NCBI GenBank assembly: GCA_032871835.1
Contig: CM065297.1
Location: 31,753,598-31,817,597 of the forward strand
DNA length: 64,000 nt
Reading direction: 5' to 3'
Source: Dipteronia dyeriana
Lineage: Eukaryota; Streptophyta; Magnoliopsida; Sapindales; Sapindaceae
Shown here: piece by piece, positions 33,773 through 45,275 of the stretch
Layout: every line of letters starts with the position of its first letter
How positions within the stretch are numbered: the first letter of the stretch is position 1
Program-made: the position numbers and the translations under genes
The notes under the pieces: model-generated
Told to the model about the DNA's origin: nothing
Database searches by the model: none
Seen by the model: the letters and a program-made list of their open reading frames with translations, nothing else

Positions 33773-34703
33773 ACCACTTTTGGAAAACGCTTTGGAGAAA
33801 GTTGGGTACAAAGCTGTTGTATTCAACCACTTGTCATCCATAAACAAATGGACAAACGGAGGCGGTAAACATAACTTTATCAATGCTTTTAAGGGCCATA
33901 ATTCAAAGGAATTTGAAGAATTGGGAGAAATGTTTGCCACATATGGAGTTTGCTTATAATCGAAGTGTGCATGCTACAACAAACCATTCACCATTTGAAG
34001 TTGTGTACGGGTTCAATCCATTATCTCCTATGGATTTACTACCTTTACCTTTGGAAATAGCTAATTTGGATGGTAAGTAAAAAGCTGCTTTTGTCAAAGC
34101 CTTGCATGAAAAGGTGCGTACACAAATTGAAAAGAAAACTCTACAATATGAGAAGCAACACAACAAGGGCCGAAGGCAAGTAGTATTTGAACCTAGTGAT
34201 TGGGTTTGGGTACACTTGAAGAAGGAAAGATTTCCTAGACAACGAAAGTATAAACTCATGCCAAGAGGGAATAGACCATTTCGAGTCCTTCAAATAATCA
34301 ATGACAATGCATACAAGCTGGAACTACCAAGTGAGTATTGCAATGTTAGTGCAACTTTCAATGTTTCTGATTTGTCTTTGTTTGATGTAGGTGATAAAAG
34401 TGTTGATTCAAGGACGAATCCTTTCGAGGAAAGGGGGAATGATGAGGACCATCTAGTTGATCACAATTCGGCTAAGGTTGGAAAAGATCCAGATCTTTTA
34501 ACCATTCATGGAGGACCAATGACAAGAGCTAAAGCTGAAAGGATGAAAGAAGCCTTAACTTGTTTAATGGAAAGTATTTGGAAGGAGCAAGCTAGTCAAG
34601 ATTTGGTCAAGGTTCTAAGGATGCAAGAAGAGTATAAAATGGTTAACATGTTTCAAACAAGTCCAAATCCCGAAGACAAGAGTCCAGCCTTGTTAGAATG
34701 AAG
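33773..34703 (+). pseudogene. Gypsy-B integrase C-terminus and pol tail
   Basis: Continues the integrase after the solo LTR: HFWKTLW, then a frame change, [15 protein letters not shown], a stop after LDGK (about 34080), and the open stretch 34102-34701. That stretch carries DWVWVHLKKERFP, FNVSDLSLFDVGD, NPFEERGNDED and a tail with GGPMTRAKAERMKEAL. The tail is homologous to the one that Gypsy-C keeps inside its LTR. Here it ends (SPALLE) 40 bases before the LTR. Confidence 0.9.
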
Positions 34704-34743
34704 TATTCTAGCCTATCTTGAAGAATAAAAGGTCATTCGGCCA

Positions 34744-35496
34744 TGTTGGGTTTTGTGGGCCTACTTTATAATTAGTTTGGGTTTAATTATGTTGGGTTTT
34801 GTGGGCTTATTTTCTGATTAGTTTGGGTTTTAATTGTGTTGGGTTTTGTGGGCTTATTTTCTGATTAGTTTGGGTTTTAATTGTGTTGGGTTTTGTGGGC
34901 TTATTTTATGAATAGTTTAGGTTTTTGTGTTGGGTTTTATTTTGTTAAGTGTGAGTCTATGTGTTCTTTGATTAGGAATAAAAAGTTACAAAGACTGAAT
35001 ACTTTATGGCCATTATTCATGGTCTAAATGTCATTTAATGGGAGGTTACACATTTAATGGGCAGTTATATTTGTGTTGTATTGTCCTTGGCCTTTGTTCT
35101 ATATAAACAATGTTGCTTTTTATATGTAAAGGTAGAGATTTGAGTAATATAAACTTATTTGAGCACTTTGTGAGTGTTTTATTTTTAAGTTCTTGCATGA
35201 AATTTGGAACTTATCAAGCTTATTCAGCTTGTGGCGTTCAACAACCTCAAAATCTTTGTTTTTCCTTTAAACTTATCAAACTTCATAGTTTGTGGCATTT
35301 TGGGGAAATCAAAGTGCTGTTCTAATTAGCTTTTATCATCATTCTATTGATAAAGTGATTAGAATAGTTTCTCTTACTTCAATCTTGAACGATCGGGTTT
35401 GTTTCAATTAGTTAGAGGGTGTTAAATTGCATTCCATATGTATCATATCTCTTTAGCTATTGGGGTGTATGGTTGCTAAGTTAATGATTTCCTTCA
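34744..35496 (+). repeat. Gypsy-B 3' LTR
   Basis: 753 bp from TGTTGGGTTTTG to TTTCCTTCA. The first 185 bases are four tandem 46-47-bp units (34744, 34790, 34837, 34884). A likely TATA box is ctatataaac at about 35099-35108. The short ORF at 35110-35325 lies in the transcribed LTR part and is not a gene. Confidence 0.93.
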
Positions 35497-35663
35497 TGCT
35501 TGCTTTTTGTGTAGGGTTGATAGTTCTACAAGAGATTGAAGATTTGAAAAAAAAAATTATGTTTATCTCATTGTAATGTAGAATATCTTCCCGGTGTTTT
35601 ATTTTGATTTGTGATGATCAATGTGAGTGGTGGTTTTGTCACAAAATAGCCAAATGGGGAGAT
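35497..35663 (+). other. Copia-4 3' noncoding region, part 2, with polypurine tract
   Basis: Ends in ccaaatggggagat directly before the 3' LTR, the second-strand primer tract. The preceding ttttgtcacaaaatagcc is also found next to the Copia-3 tract (60612-60640, minus strand). Confidence 0.85.
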
Positions 35664-36326
35664 TGTAAAGTCTTCATTTGTTGATTGGCTTATTTCATGA
35701 ACAAATCACATTTTTAGGGTATTATGTAAGGGTAGCTTAGGCTCTCAAGACCTCAAGAGGAGAAGCACCGAAGGTAAAATTCTTGTCCTTACTTACTTTG
35801 AAGAGATAGTTGCACACACTCACAAATTCATGCATAACTTTAATTCTTATATGTTGTGTGTTTACTTGTGTGCATTTTGGTTTAAATGACTCTTGTTGAT
35901 TTATTTGCATCTTGGAATTAAATATTTTATGTCATGTTTGGCATTAGAATAGGATGATTTTTCATCACTCTTGAACTTATTGATTGTGTGTGTTTGAGTG
36001 TTGAAAATAGGCATTGCGCTGGTGGTGCGCTACTCGACCAGCGCACTTCACCAACGCAACATTCCAGTGGATTGTCGCATGTGTTGCACTGCTACACCTG
36101 TGCAAAGATGCAAAAATAGGCAGTGCACTGGTGGTGCACTACTCTACTAGCGCAGCCACACCAGCGCAACATTCCAGTGGATCGTCGCATGTGTTGCGCC
36201 ACTGATCTGCTCCAGTGGACCAGCGCCTATTGAAAAATTAGGTTGTGCGCTACTCGACCAGCACACATCACTAACACACAGAGGAAGCTGGAAAGGTTTT
36301 TCCAAAATGACCTCACTTTGTTTGGA

Positions 36327-36384
<58 letters not shown>

Positions 36385-37271
36385 TTTGTTTAAGGTCGTG
36401 TATGAGTTCAAAACATCACATATTTTCCTTAGAACACATTTCAAATGAAAAATTCTTCCAAGAACTCATCTTTTACCACTCAAAGCATTCCATGTGCATA
36501 AAAACTTCATCTTGCATCATCTAAATTCATTTAGAGTACATCAATGGATAGGTTTGCTTCATCACATCTTGTTTGGTAAGTTCTCCACTATCTTCGTACA
36601 AGTTAAGTGTTTTACTTGCTAAACCATCTCTTTAATTATTTGTATGCTCTTAGAACATATTCTAGATACAAATTAGAGATTGTTGTGATGACATGATTGA
36701 GTGTTGTATTGCAATAGCTTCATAGGATTGTTTGATATATGTTTAGCTAAGCTTTTTGAACATGTCATTTAGCTCATGATATCTAGGATTGCATTAATTG
36801 TCATCTCATTATCCTAGATAAGCATATAGGGTTTCCTAGTCTTGTTTGTTAATTGAATATCATCATATATTCACATAGGACATTTTATCTCTTCATTGAG
36901 AAGTAAGACTTGTGTTGCTTCCGGGAGTAGGTAGCTTAAATCGCAAGCAAGATGGACTAGGTTCACTTATACCGGGATTAAGTAGTGGTGGTGAATTTAA
37001 ACCGGGATTAGGTTGTAATTCTCTTGCCATCAGTGGATTCGAGGTTCTAGTGTGGCGCACTCATCAGCCTGTGGTTTTTTCCATTTAGAGGGTTTCCACG
37101 TATATCTCAAGAGTCTTTAATATTTCCGTAAATCTTTACACTTGTGATTATGTTATAATTAGCTAGGGGCATTTTCGTCAACTTGACCTTTAACGAAAAT
37201 TGGGTAAATTTGTTTAAAATCTATTTACCCCCCTCTAGATTAATATTATACACACCATAATATTTGTTTCA
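35664..37271 (+). repeat. Copia-4 3' LTR
   Basis: 1608 bp, ending TTTCA before the gattg target copy. It differs from the 5' LTR mainly by a long AT microsatellite (about 36331-36381), a shorter C run (six) and scattered substitutions. Confidence 0.94.
36331..36381. repeat. AT microsatellite in Copia-4 3' LTR
   Basis: About 25 alternating AT units; the 5' LTR has only a few at the same site (near 21168), so it expanded after insertion. Confidence 0.95.
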
Positions 37272-37276
37272 GATTG

Positions 37277-37415
37277 TCCAAGATATCCCTAATTACTTGA
37301 AAACACAATAAACGAGCCATAAGATAAACAAAATCATATGAAAATGAGGCAAAGGTTCAAGAATTGAGGGCCAAAATATATGACAATTTTTGTCCGATCA
37401 AATACCCCCAAACCA
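37277..37415 (-). repeat. Gypsy-A 3' LTR, right part, and polypurine tract
   Basis: 37277-37400 is the LTR start (minus strand TGATCGGACAAAAATTG). It is preceded on that strand by GGTTTGGGGGTATT (37401-37415), the polypurine tract. Confidence 0.85.
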
Positions 37416-38207
37416 AACCTTTGCTCATACTTGAACAAACCTTAAAACAAAACAACATGACTTAAACAAAAATGACTAGATCTAAGACTCTTCTAGACTT
37501 CAAACAAATAATTCTATAAGTCGCATGTCCAACCGCTGATGTGATGCAAGGATGTATGATAGAGAGAAGTAAACATATGCAAAGTAATCTAAAACAACTC
37601 AAAATCACTTGAAGGAAATTCGTACTATCACGAATCCCACACCTAGAAGTGCTCTCATATTGGGAGCTACTCACTCCCACACCTTGAGCATAATTCGTTT
37701 CGACTTTGAACCTCACCCGGTTTCGCTCTTCTTTTATTCCGCTTAGAGCCCTAAGTTCACACTCATTCGAGGTATGCAATGATGGAGTTTATGCATAGAT
37801 ATCTAATGCATTGCATACAATGTATATTCAGAAACCGTTAATGTCTGTGAACTAGCCTAAGAATGATTCACTATGCCATGAATGTGGAAGATCAAGTTTC
37901 AACAAACATTCCCAATCAAGACATACTATGGATCAAATAGGGCTTTCTCTTTGGTTGTAATAGGGCCATGAGGTTAAATGTGGTGAACAAAGAAATGGGA
38001 AATATAAGTTCAAAGATCACCAATCATGCTTACATATACTCACACACCCCATACAAAGCTCCATAACACATTGATTACACTTTAGCAATTAGGCATTTAT
38101 AAATATACACATATTGTGTTTCAAAATTTGTACTCCACATTATGAGTACTTAACATTTATTTTCAAGGCTCTTTTCTTTCTCTTTTCTCTTTTTTCTTCC
38201 TTTTTGA

Positions 38208-38238
<31 letters not shown>

Positions 38239-39975
38239 GCACACTTACACATTACATTTTGACAATCAAGCTCATAAGTGCAAATTTGGGCTCTTTTACA
38301 TTTTTGAGCCATTACATATACAAATCATTGTTGCCTACAAACATGCTATCTTTACTTTAGAGCTTACACCTTTCAAAAGCTCACCAAGCACACACACCCC
38401 ACATGATTGGCAATAAAGGTAGGCTTGTGTTAGGCTATGGTTATATGGTTACATTTTGGTTCCAAATGAAAGGTAAGTGTTTGGCCACAAATTTGGCTAT
38501 GAAGCACACATAAGGGATAAAGGATTGTGTTTAGGCATTTTAAGTAGTTAATTACACACATTGCCTAAGACCATTTCCATAATTAGTCTCTCATGGGAAT
38601 GAATACATCCAACAAGCAATCCACAATATATTTGAGATGTATGTCATATGGCATGTGACACTTATGACGAGAAGATTGTTTAAAGAATAGAAAGAATTTA
38701 ACACTCAATTACACTTTTATAGGCTTGTGTTTGTGAACTCACGGGTGTCTCCACTATTAGAACAAGGTGCAAAAGCACCGAGTCCCCTCAAATCAAGCAC
38801 ACAAAAGATGAAACTAACCCATGACAATGCAAATATAACCCACAAGTGACAAAGATTTGTTACACAAGCTCACAATGCATGTATAGACTCGTCAAAAGCA
38901 CACGTTCAAGGCATCACATCCAAGCTAGTTAAAGCTCAAAATTTTGGCCATTGCGACAAATCGAAAAATTTGGACCAAAAATAACAAATAAATGATTCAA
39001 CACAAATAAAAAAAACGACTCAACAAAGGCATCTACACCCCCAAACCAAAACCCAACATTATCCTCAATTTGAAGACAAGAGAATCTGGCCTAGTAACGT
39101 GCACCTAACATGACTCAACACAACCAAGGCACTAATCAAGCATAATCAATGCCCATAAAATAAAGACTTAAAATGGCTCGTACAAAATATAAGGTACTCA
39201 ATACAATAATAAATTGAAGCACATGCATCCAGAGTAGGAAACCACATTTCATAACAAGCAATCACATTCAAAATAGATGGTATGGAGGAGAAACAACCCC
39301 CAAACCAATTTCCTATTATATGCTTAAAAATATGTACATGGTATATGCATCATTCCAAAACCCCCAAACCAGGTTGGGCTATATTTGAGTAGAACCTGTA
39401 AATCCAAGGCATATCCACAAAAGTCTTCGGCTCATCCAAACAAAAATGAAATAATCAATAAGCTCAAAATTGCGGAAACCCAAGCTAAGCAAAATAAATA
39501 CCCACAAGTTTCCATCTCAAGTATTCACACCATAACCCAAAAATGATTCACAACCATTCATATGCACAATTTCATAAACAAAACTCAAGAAATAACGCGC
39601 AAAACTGGAATTGAGTTATAAGGACGAAACCGATGCAATTCTTTGTTTGCCTAAAGCATGAGTAGGTTCCCGCCCTTTTTATGGGCACTCTTGGCTTGCT
39701 CATCCCTTCAAGACTTGCAAGCAGCCAGTGTGTCGAACCAAGAGATGAAGATCCTAACCTTGAAGCACAACTCAATCACAAGGGTTAAGCAATCATGCCA
39801 ACCATCTCAAATCACACAAATATCTCTCAACAATTATGTCCAAAACACCATATACGCATTGCTACAACTACAAATGAACAAAGAGAAATTAATAGAATCG
39901 AACTGATAGACCTCAATGGGTTGCCTCCCACAAATGCCTTAGTTATTGTCTTGGCAAGACGTTGCTAGTGCTTGA
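37416..39975 (-). other. Gypsy-A 3' noncoding region
   Basis: About 2.5 kb between pol and LTR with no supported gene. On the minus strand, GTGGGAGGCAACCCATTGAGG lies shortly after the pol stop (about 39913-39933); this word is typical of Athila/Tat-type elements. A pyrimidine-rich run on the plus strand is at 38166-38237. Athila elements can carry an envelope-like ORF here; I see no trace of one. Confidence 0.7.
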
Positions 39976-40376
39976 TCAATGCCCATGTACCACGACCTTA
40001 ACTTCTACCTCATGTGCCTCAACCTCCATGTATGACTTAAGTCTATGTCCATTGACCATAAAAGTCTGCTGATTCTCCAAATTTTGAATTTCTACTGCCC
40101 CACTATGGGATACTTTAATGACTCGATATGGTCCTGTCCATCTTGATCTCAGCTTCCCTGGAAAAAGTTTAAAACGGGATTCAAATAGTAGCACGAGCAT
40201 TCCTGGAATCAATTCGTTCCATAAGAGCTTCATGTCATGAAATTGTTTGGTCCTCTCCTTATATAATCTTACATTCTCATATGCTTGCAGCCGAAACTCT
40301 TCCAATTCACTTAATTGAAGTTTCAGTTCCTCCCTTGCTCTATCAAATTCCATGTTCAGTTTTTTAAGGGCCCACC
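39976..40376 (-). pseudogene. Gypsy-A integrase C-terminus
   Basis: The minus-strand frame gives WALKKLNMEFDRAREE, LNE/LSE-type EFRLQAYENVRLYKERTKQ and SRWTGPYRVIKV, the usual C-terminus of Athila-like integrase. The stop is at about 39976. The open frame seems to start at 40491, but the first 38 or so residues are Copia-2 LTR sequence and not gypsy protein. The Copia-2 target copy ccacc (40372-40376) marks the break; the upstream half is at 51087. Confidence 0.9.
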
Positions 40377-42604
40377 TATTGGAACCCTGTTCACCGGTAA
40401 CACAGCGGAAATGGGTTTTAAAATTTTTATACAGATCAAAAAATGATCTGGAACCAGTGAACTTAGGATCATAATTATTTTCAGAACTCATACATATAAA
40501 TTATTACAATAATAAATAAATATGTATACATAGGAAATTGAATTCAATATATTTAGAAGATTAAATAGAACCATAACAACGTTTGGAGGCTCCTTCACTT
40601 TTCAATATGCTTCTAGTCTGTACCACTGATCTTCCTCGCTATATCCCGGGACTGGAAACTGCGTGTGGACGCTTCACGGGCACGGGATCTTAGAATGGAG
40701 GATGAAGGAAAACAAAGAAACTCTTTCTTTATTTTCACTATGCAACACTTACACTGTTTGCATCTCATGCAAACTTAGATATATGTGTTGATATGTGTTT
40801 TACGCACACACTAATTGCTTCAAAAAGCAAAAATGATCTGCGCCTAATTTTTTTTTTAAGCAAAAGACCTGATGCATGCGTTGATAAACTTGAAAACCAA
40901 ACAAAACAAGCTCTCTTTTTGTTTTTTTATGCGTTGAACCAATTCACCTGCACAAAATACCAAAAAAACAAGCCAAAACTCTTTTGACTTTTTTTTTCTC
41001 TTTTTAACCTCACGCACACACTTACACTTAAGCAAATTTGATAGTCAAAATGCGTAAAAATTGATGGTCAAAATGCATGTGCTGTTCTTTTTGTAATCAC
41101 AAATATATCTTTTTTTAACCAAAAACGTTTTAAATCAAATCAAATCTTTGATTCGGTTTTTATAAGTAACAATATATATCATATATATTTAAAAAAATTT
41201 TAAAAAATCTGATCAAATCTAATTTGATTTTAAAATCTTTCAAATAAAAAATATCTCATATCTTTTATTTGATTTTATTTTTGAATTCAAATTATTTAAA
41301 TTCAAAAATAAAATATTTAATTTAATAAAATAAAATAATCACATTATCTTATTTTATTCAAAAAATAAATATCAACATACACCCTCCATTTAGAGATTAA
41401 TAACATAATTAAATAATCTTATTATTTAATTTATTCAATCATCATTATTCATTAATTAAATAATCTCATTATTTAATTAATTCTCGAATAAATACGTGTC
41501 ACTTTCGTAACACAATTAATTGGACAATCCAATTAATTAATTGTGACCATTGTGACCATTGTTACCTAAATCGATCGGGCTAGCAAGGGGACCTAATGGA
41601 CCCACAGTATTTTGAGCTCCAATAATCCTTGGAATCATTAATTAAAGTCTTAAATTAATATTACTCTATTATTAACTCCGGTGTTATTCCACTAAAAACC
41701 CAAAGTTGCACTCTCTCAATTGCAGACGCTTTTACACAAACCGATATAACTTGATGTCCATCGATATAGCTATTACATATGGTGTGATCCTCCACAGTAG
41801 TTCATAATTAGAGCCGGGTCATAATGTTTGTTATACCCCTATAATTACATATATGCTTTAAGTACCATTGATTCTCTAACGGACAATAAATCCGACTTCC
41901 TCACGGAATTAGGAGAGCGCTCATATTATCCAAACCCCGAATCAACCCTTAAAGGAACTACCATCTACATATCACAAGAATGAATGGATTCCACTACTGT
42001 GTACAAACCCTCCCAGCCACAAGCCAATCCGTAGTCCTAAAATACGGAGTATATTGATCAGGAAATGCATCTGACCTCACCCATGGTACATCAAAGACCA
42101 CGATCTAACCTAAAGGAGTCGGTAAGACACTCAGGATTAAGATCACCCACATATAGCCTTCATTAGTTGATATATATATGAATCTCACCGATAAACGGAT
42201 CTTGGTGAGAGATTCGTATAGATCATGGCCCAGTCCTATATGATCACATCATACAACCCAATATGATCACATCATACAAGGTGCCTCCATTCCCATATCT
42301 CATACGAATGACTCGAGATAGAATCACCGTACATTATGGAATGGACAGCAGCTGTAGATTAACCATGAATAAAGTACCTAGCGTTATTTGCTATCTACAG
42401 ACACTTTAGATTGCATGTCTCTTACTGTATCCATCTGTATATGATACTCATACACACAGTTCGAGATTACATTCTCCAATCTTGGATGTTAAATATATGC
42501 ACATCTTATAAAATAAACAATACAACAAAAATGAATTAAACTTTTCTTTTATTTATTTCATAAATCCATTTATAGATTACATCTTTAGGGCATAAACCTC
42601 AACA
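40377..42604 (-). repeat. Copia-2 3' LTR
   Basis: 2228 bp. The left end is TA instead of TG (one mutation); the right end CA abuts the polypurine tract (minus strand AATGCAAGTGGGAGAT). The small ORF at 40793-40987 is LTR sequence, repeated in the other LTR. No gene. Confidence 0.94.
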
Positions 42605-42618
42605 ATCTCCCACTTGCA

Positions 42619-43167
42619 TTAAAGCATGTGAGGCATGTTTTGTAACACTAGACCATCTAGGTGACCCGAAAATACTTTAGCCGGTAAGATCCTCGTAAAT
42701 GGATTAGCATAATTGTTTTGTGAGGCTATCTTGGTGAAGATCACATCTCCTCTCTGCACTATCTCTCTAATGAGATGATACTTTCTCTCTATATGTTTCC
42801 CTCTTTTGTGGCTTCTTGGTTCTTTAGAACTAGCCACAGCACTACTGTTATCACAATAAAGTGTGATAGGCTTATCCAGATCTAGAATAACTTCTAGATC
42901 ACTCAAGAACTTAATGAGCCAAACAGCCTCTTTAGCAGCTTCACAAGCAGCTACATATTCGGCTTCCATGGTGGAGTCAGCAATGCAAGAATGCTTGATA
43001 CTTCTCCATATAATGGAATACTGATCCAGATGTGGATTTCCTAGAATCCTTGTCTAACTAAAAATCAGAATCTGTGTATCCTAACGGGTTCAAATTCTGT
43101 CTAGAATACACTAGCATATAATTTCTCATTCTTCGAAGATACTTGAGAATAGTTTTGACAGCGGACC
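42619..43167 (-). pseudogene. Copia-2 RNase H
   Basis: This is the end of pol after the Gypsy-C2 insertion: SAVKTILKYLRRMRNY, YTDSDF, then the open part 42619-42969 with STMEAEYVAACEAAK, LYCDNSSAV and HKRGKHIERKYHL. The usual LADPFTK end reads YANPFTR. The zone at 42970-43080 is frameshifted. It would degrade RNA in RNA-DNA hybrids if intact. Confidence 0.88.
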
Positions 43168-43228
43168 TCTTGGTGAGGTCTCACAAACGGTAGATCTCAA
43201 TTTTTTATATAAAGCCATACAAAAAAAC

Positions 43229-44280
43229 ATGGAGCGGATGGAGATTAAGTTTGGTGAGATGCATGATCACATAGATAAAGTGGAGTCTAGTTCGCAAATG
43301 GAGCAGCCATTCAGGGCTCTTAAGGTGGAACGAAGAGAAAGAATCCCACCTAAGAATGACTATGAAGATGATTATGGGATTGACCTAGAGGAGGATGATC
43401 ACATGTCTAATGTAGGTGCGGGCAGATTTCGACTTGGAATAGGAGGTAGAGGAGCGAGGTTTAGGAATAGAGAAGATAGGTATGGGAATAGATAAGATAG
43501 ATATGGAGAGCTTTTGGTGGCAAGAAGAGCTCTTAGTGCTCAAGCCAAGGAAGATGATGAGGTACAACGTGACAATATTTTTCACACTCGCTGTCATGTT
43601 AATGATAAGGTATGTAGCATGATCATTGATTGGGGGAGTTTTACTAATGTGGCTAGCACTAGTTTTGTGGAGAAACTAAATTTGGCCACTTTAAAGCACC
43701 CAAAACCTTATAAGCTATAATATGATAGTAGGGAAATCAAGGTGACTAAACAGGTGTTGGTGTCGTTTTCAATTGGAAAGTACAAAGATGAAGTCCTTTG
43801 TGATGTGGTAGCAATGAATGCGGGCCATATCCTTTTGAGGAGACCATGGCAGTTCGATAGGCATGTGACACATGATGGGTATACCAATATATACTCCTTT
43901 GTACTCAATAAAAAGCCAATCACTCTTGTACCTTTAACCCCAAAACAAGTGTATGAAGATCAAGTGAGGTTAAGAAAATAGAGAGATGTCAAAAAAAATA
44001 GTGAGAGTGAGAGTGAGAGTTCAAAAGAAAGAGAGAGAAAAGAAAAAGAGTCCGAAATAGCAAAAAAAGAAAAAAAAGATGAAAAAGAAAAAGAGGTTGT
44101 TGAGGAAAAAAAACAAGTAAGTTTTTATGCAAGAGAGAGTGAGGTCAAAAGATCTCTATTTTCAAATCAGCCAATGATTGTACTTTTGTACAAAGAGGCA
44201 TGTTTTAGTACTAATGGAATTAACCCTTCCTTGCCTAGTGTTGTTGTTTCTCATTTGCAAGGATTTGATGAAGTGTCAAA
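43229..44280 (+). pseudogene. Gypsy-C2 gag, protease and linker pieces
   Basis: 43229-43495 is a gag piece (MEIKFGEMHDHIDKVE) ending in a Gly/Arg-rich stretch. Its frame ends at a TAG at 43493-43495. 43514-43981 is protease: IIDWGSFTNVAST, with Trp where Gypsy-C1 has Gly, then DEVLCDVV and HILLRRPWQFD. A Lys/Glu-rich linker follows (43985-44120), then the RT approach (LPSVVVSHLQGFDEV) just before the deletion. It is similar to 12240-13015 of Gypsy-C1. The coding capacity is gone. Confidence 0.85.
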
Positions 44281-44339
44281 GGCTATCAACAACATTATGG
44301 TGAAGATTCGAGGACGAATCCTTTTAAAGAGAGGAGGAA

Positions 44340-45275
44340 TGATGAGAATTAAGAAGCATCACCAAAGGAAACATTGCATGTTCCAATTGGTCCAATTAAA
44401 AGGAGGCAAGAGGATCAAAGAAACATTAAATGATGGGCGGATTCCGAGTTGCTAAAGTCCAAATTCGGCCCACAGGAAGACCAAATCCAGGCTGAACTTC
44501 GTGGACCTCTACAGAGAGCATATGAAGTCGGGTTTTCTATAATAATATTTTTTCGGAAAGCCCAAGAAAATCTCTACAGATTCTATGAAGACTCTGTTCT
44601 CCGAAACAGATCTCAACAAGTCCAAATTCAGTCAGCTGTCTTATTGCGCGAAGACTTGAGCTGAGCAGTCCGAATTTCAGAATATTTCCTATTTTTTTGG
44701 GCGACGTATGGTTGGAGGAGAATCCAATTTCACTATATTTCCTACTTTAGCATATTCCCTATTTTATATATATTCCCCAAATAAAGAGTTGATTTATTTC
44801 CCGAATTCAACTTTCCAAATAAAGAACAAATCAACTAGTTGCTAGTTTTTAGTCTTTAGTTGTTTCCTAATTTTGTTAGCATTTATTTTCCTAAATTGTA
44901 AGGCATTAATTGCCTAATATTTATTCCCTTTTAGGTCTTAGATATATTTAGTATAAAAGGGACCAATTGATGTAATTTGAGAATATACTGGAATTGAAAT
45001 AAATTTGAGAGAGTTTTCTCTATGGTTCTTCATAGAATTTGTGAACTTATTAAGGTTCTACCTTGTGGCGTTCAAACCTTGACTTATCACTCACCTTCTT
45101 TCTTATTCTTGAGTGTGGCATCTACAACTTTCTTGATATCGTTGGTTTTTATCTTCATATAGATAGCGGGTCACGGTCCGATTTTGTTCTTGTTTACAAA
45201 CTTGAAATTAGAAAACGATCCTTCATTACCATATATTGGTTACGGGTCTTACTGTTCTTGGTGAGGTTCATATCA
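44340..45275 (+). repeat. Gypsy-C2 3' LTR
   Basis: TGATGAGAATTAAG to TTCATATCA, 936 bp. It is longer and more divergent than the 750-bp LTRs, mainly in a block at about 44440-44720. Promoter-side words (ttagtataaaaggg, near 44950) and the end (ggtgaggttcatatca) are conserved. The embedded pol tail is degenerate here. Confidence 0.9.

Larger units (their letters stand above)
29061..35496. mobile_element. Gypsy-B: Ty3/gypsy element with inverted LTR-gag end
   Basis: The left half is minus-oriented: gag N-terminus (29061-29578), leader, primer site (30232-30246), LTR (30247-30998). The right half is plus-oriented: RT to integrase (30999-34703) and LTR (34744-35496). The outer TG end of the left LTR touches the RT-region sequence directly. 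The two LTRs are nearly identical, so they probably came from one insertion that was inverted internally. The gag end, protease and an outer left LTR are missing. A Gypsy-C solo LTR (33018-33767) lies in integrase. Confidence 0.85.
20508..37271 (+). mobile_element. Copia-4: SIRE-like copia element inserted in the Gypsy-A LTR
   Basis: Plus-strand element with LTRs at 20508-22081 and 35664-37271 and a perfect target duplication, gattg, at 20503-20507 and 37272-37276. Internal order: primer site, long gag, integrase, RT, RNase H, then a 3' noncoding region split by a TRIM, other DNA and Gypsy-B (27201-35496). The protease active-site region is absent. The two LTRs differ at only about seven places in their first 330 bases by eye, so it is much younger than Copia-2. 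Confidence 0.95.
43168..45275 (+). mobile_element. Gypsy-C2: deleted Gypsy-C copy in Copia-2 RT/RNase H
   Basis: Plus-strand copy, opposite to its host. On the left only about 12 bases of the 5' LTR end remain (tcttggtgaggt). Gag and protease pieces follow, then a large deletion removes RT and integrase (break near 44280), and a full LTR (44340-45275) closes it. Copia-2 resumes at 45276. The expected duplication ccaat is intact at 45276-45280 but only cc survives at 43166-43167, so the left end was lost by deletion. Confidence 0.88.

Noticed and set aside
37416..39975. Envelope-like ORF of Gypsy-A
   Set aside because: Athila elements can carry one here, but no open frame or membrane-type sequence is visible.
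39976..40491. 171-codon ORF as a single gene
   Set aside because: Residues before the ccacc site are Copia-2 LTR sequence; only the part at 39976-40376 is integrase. The fusion is accidental.
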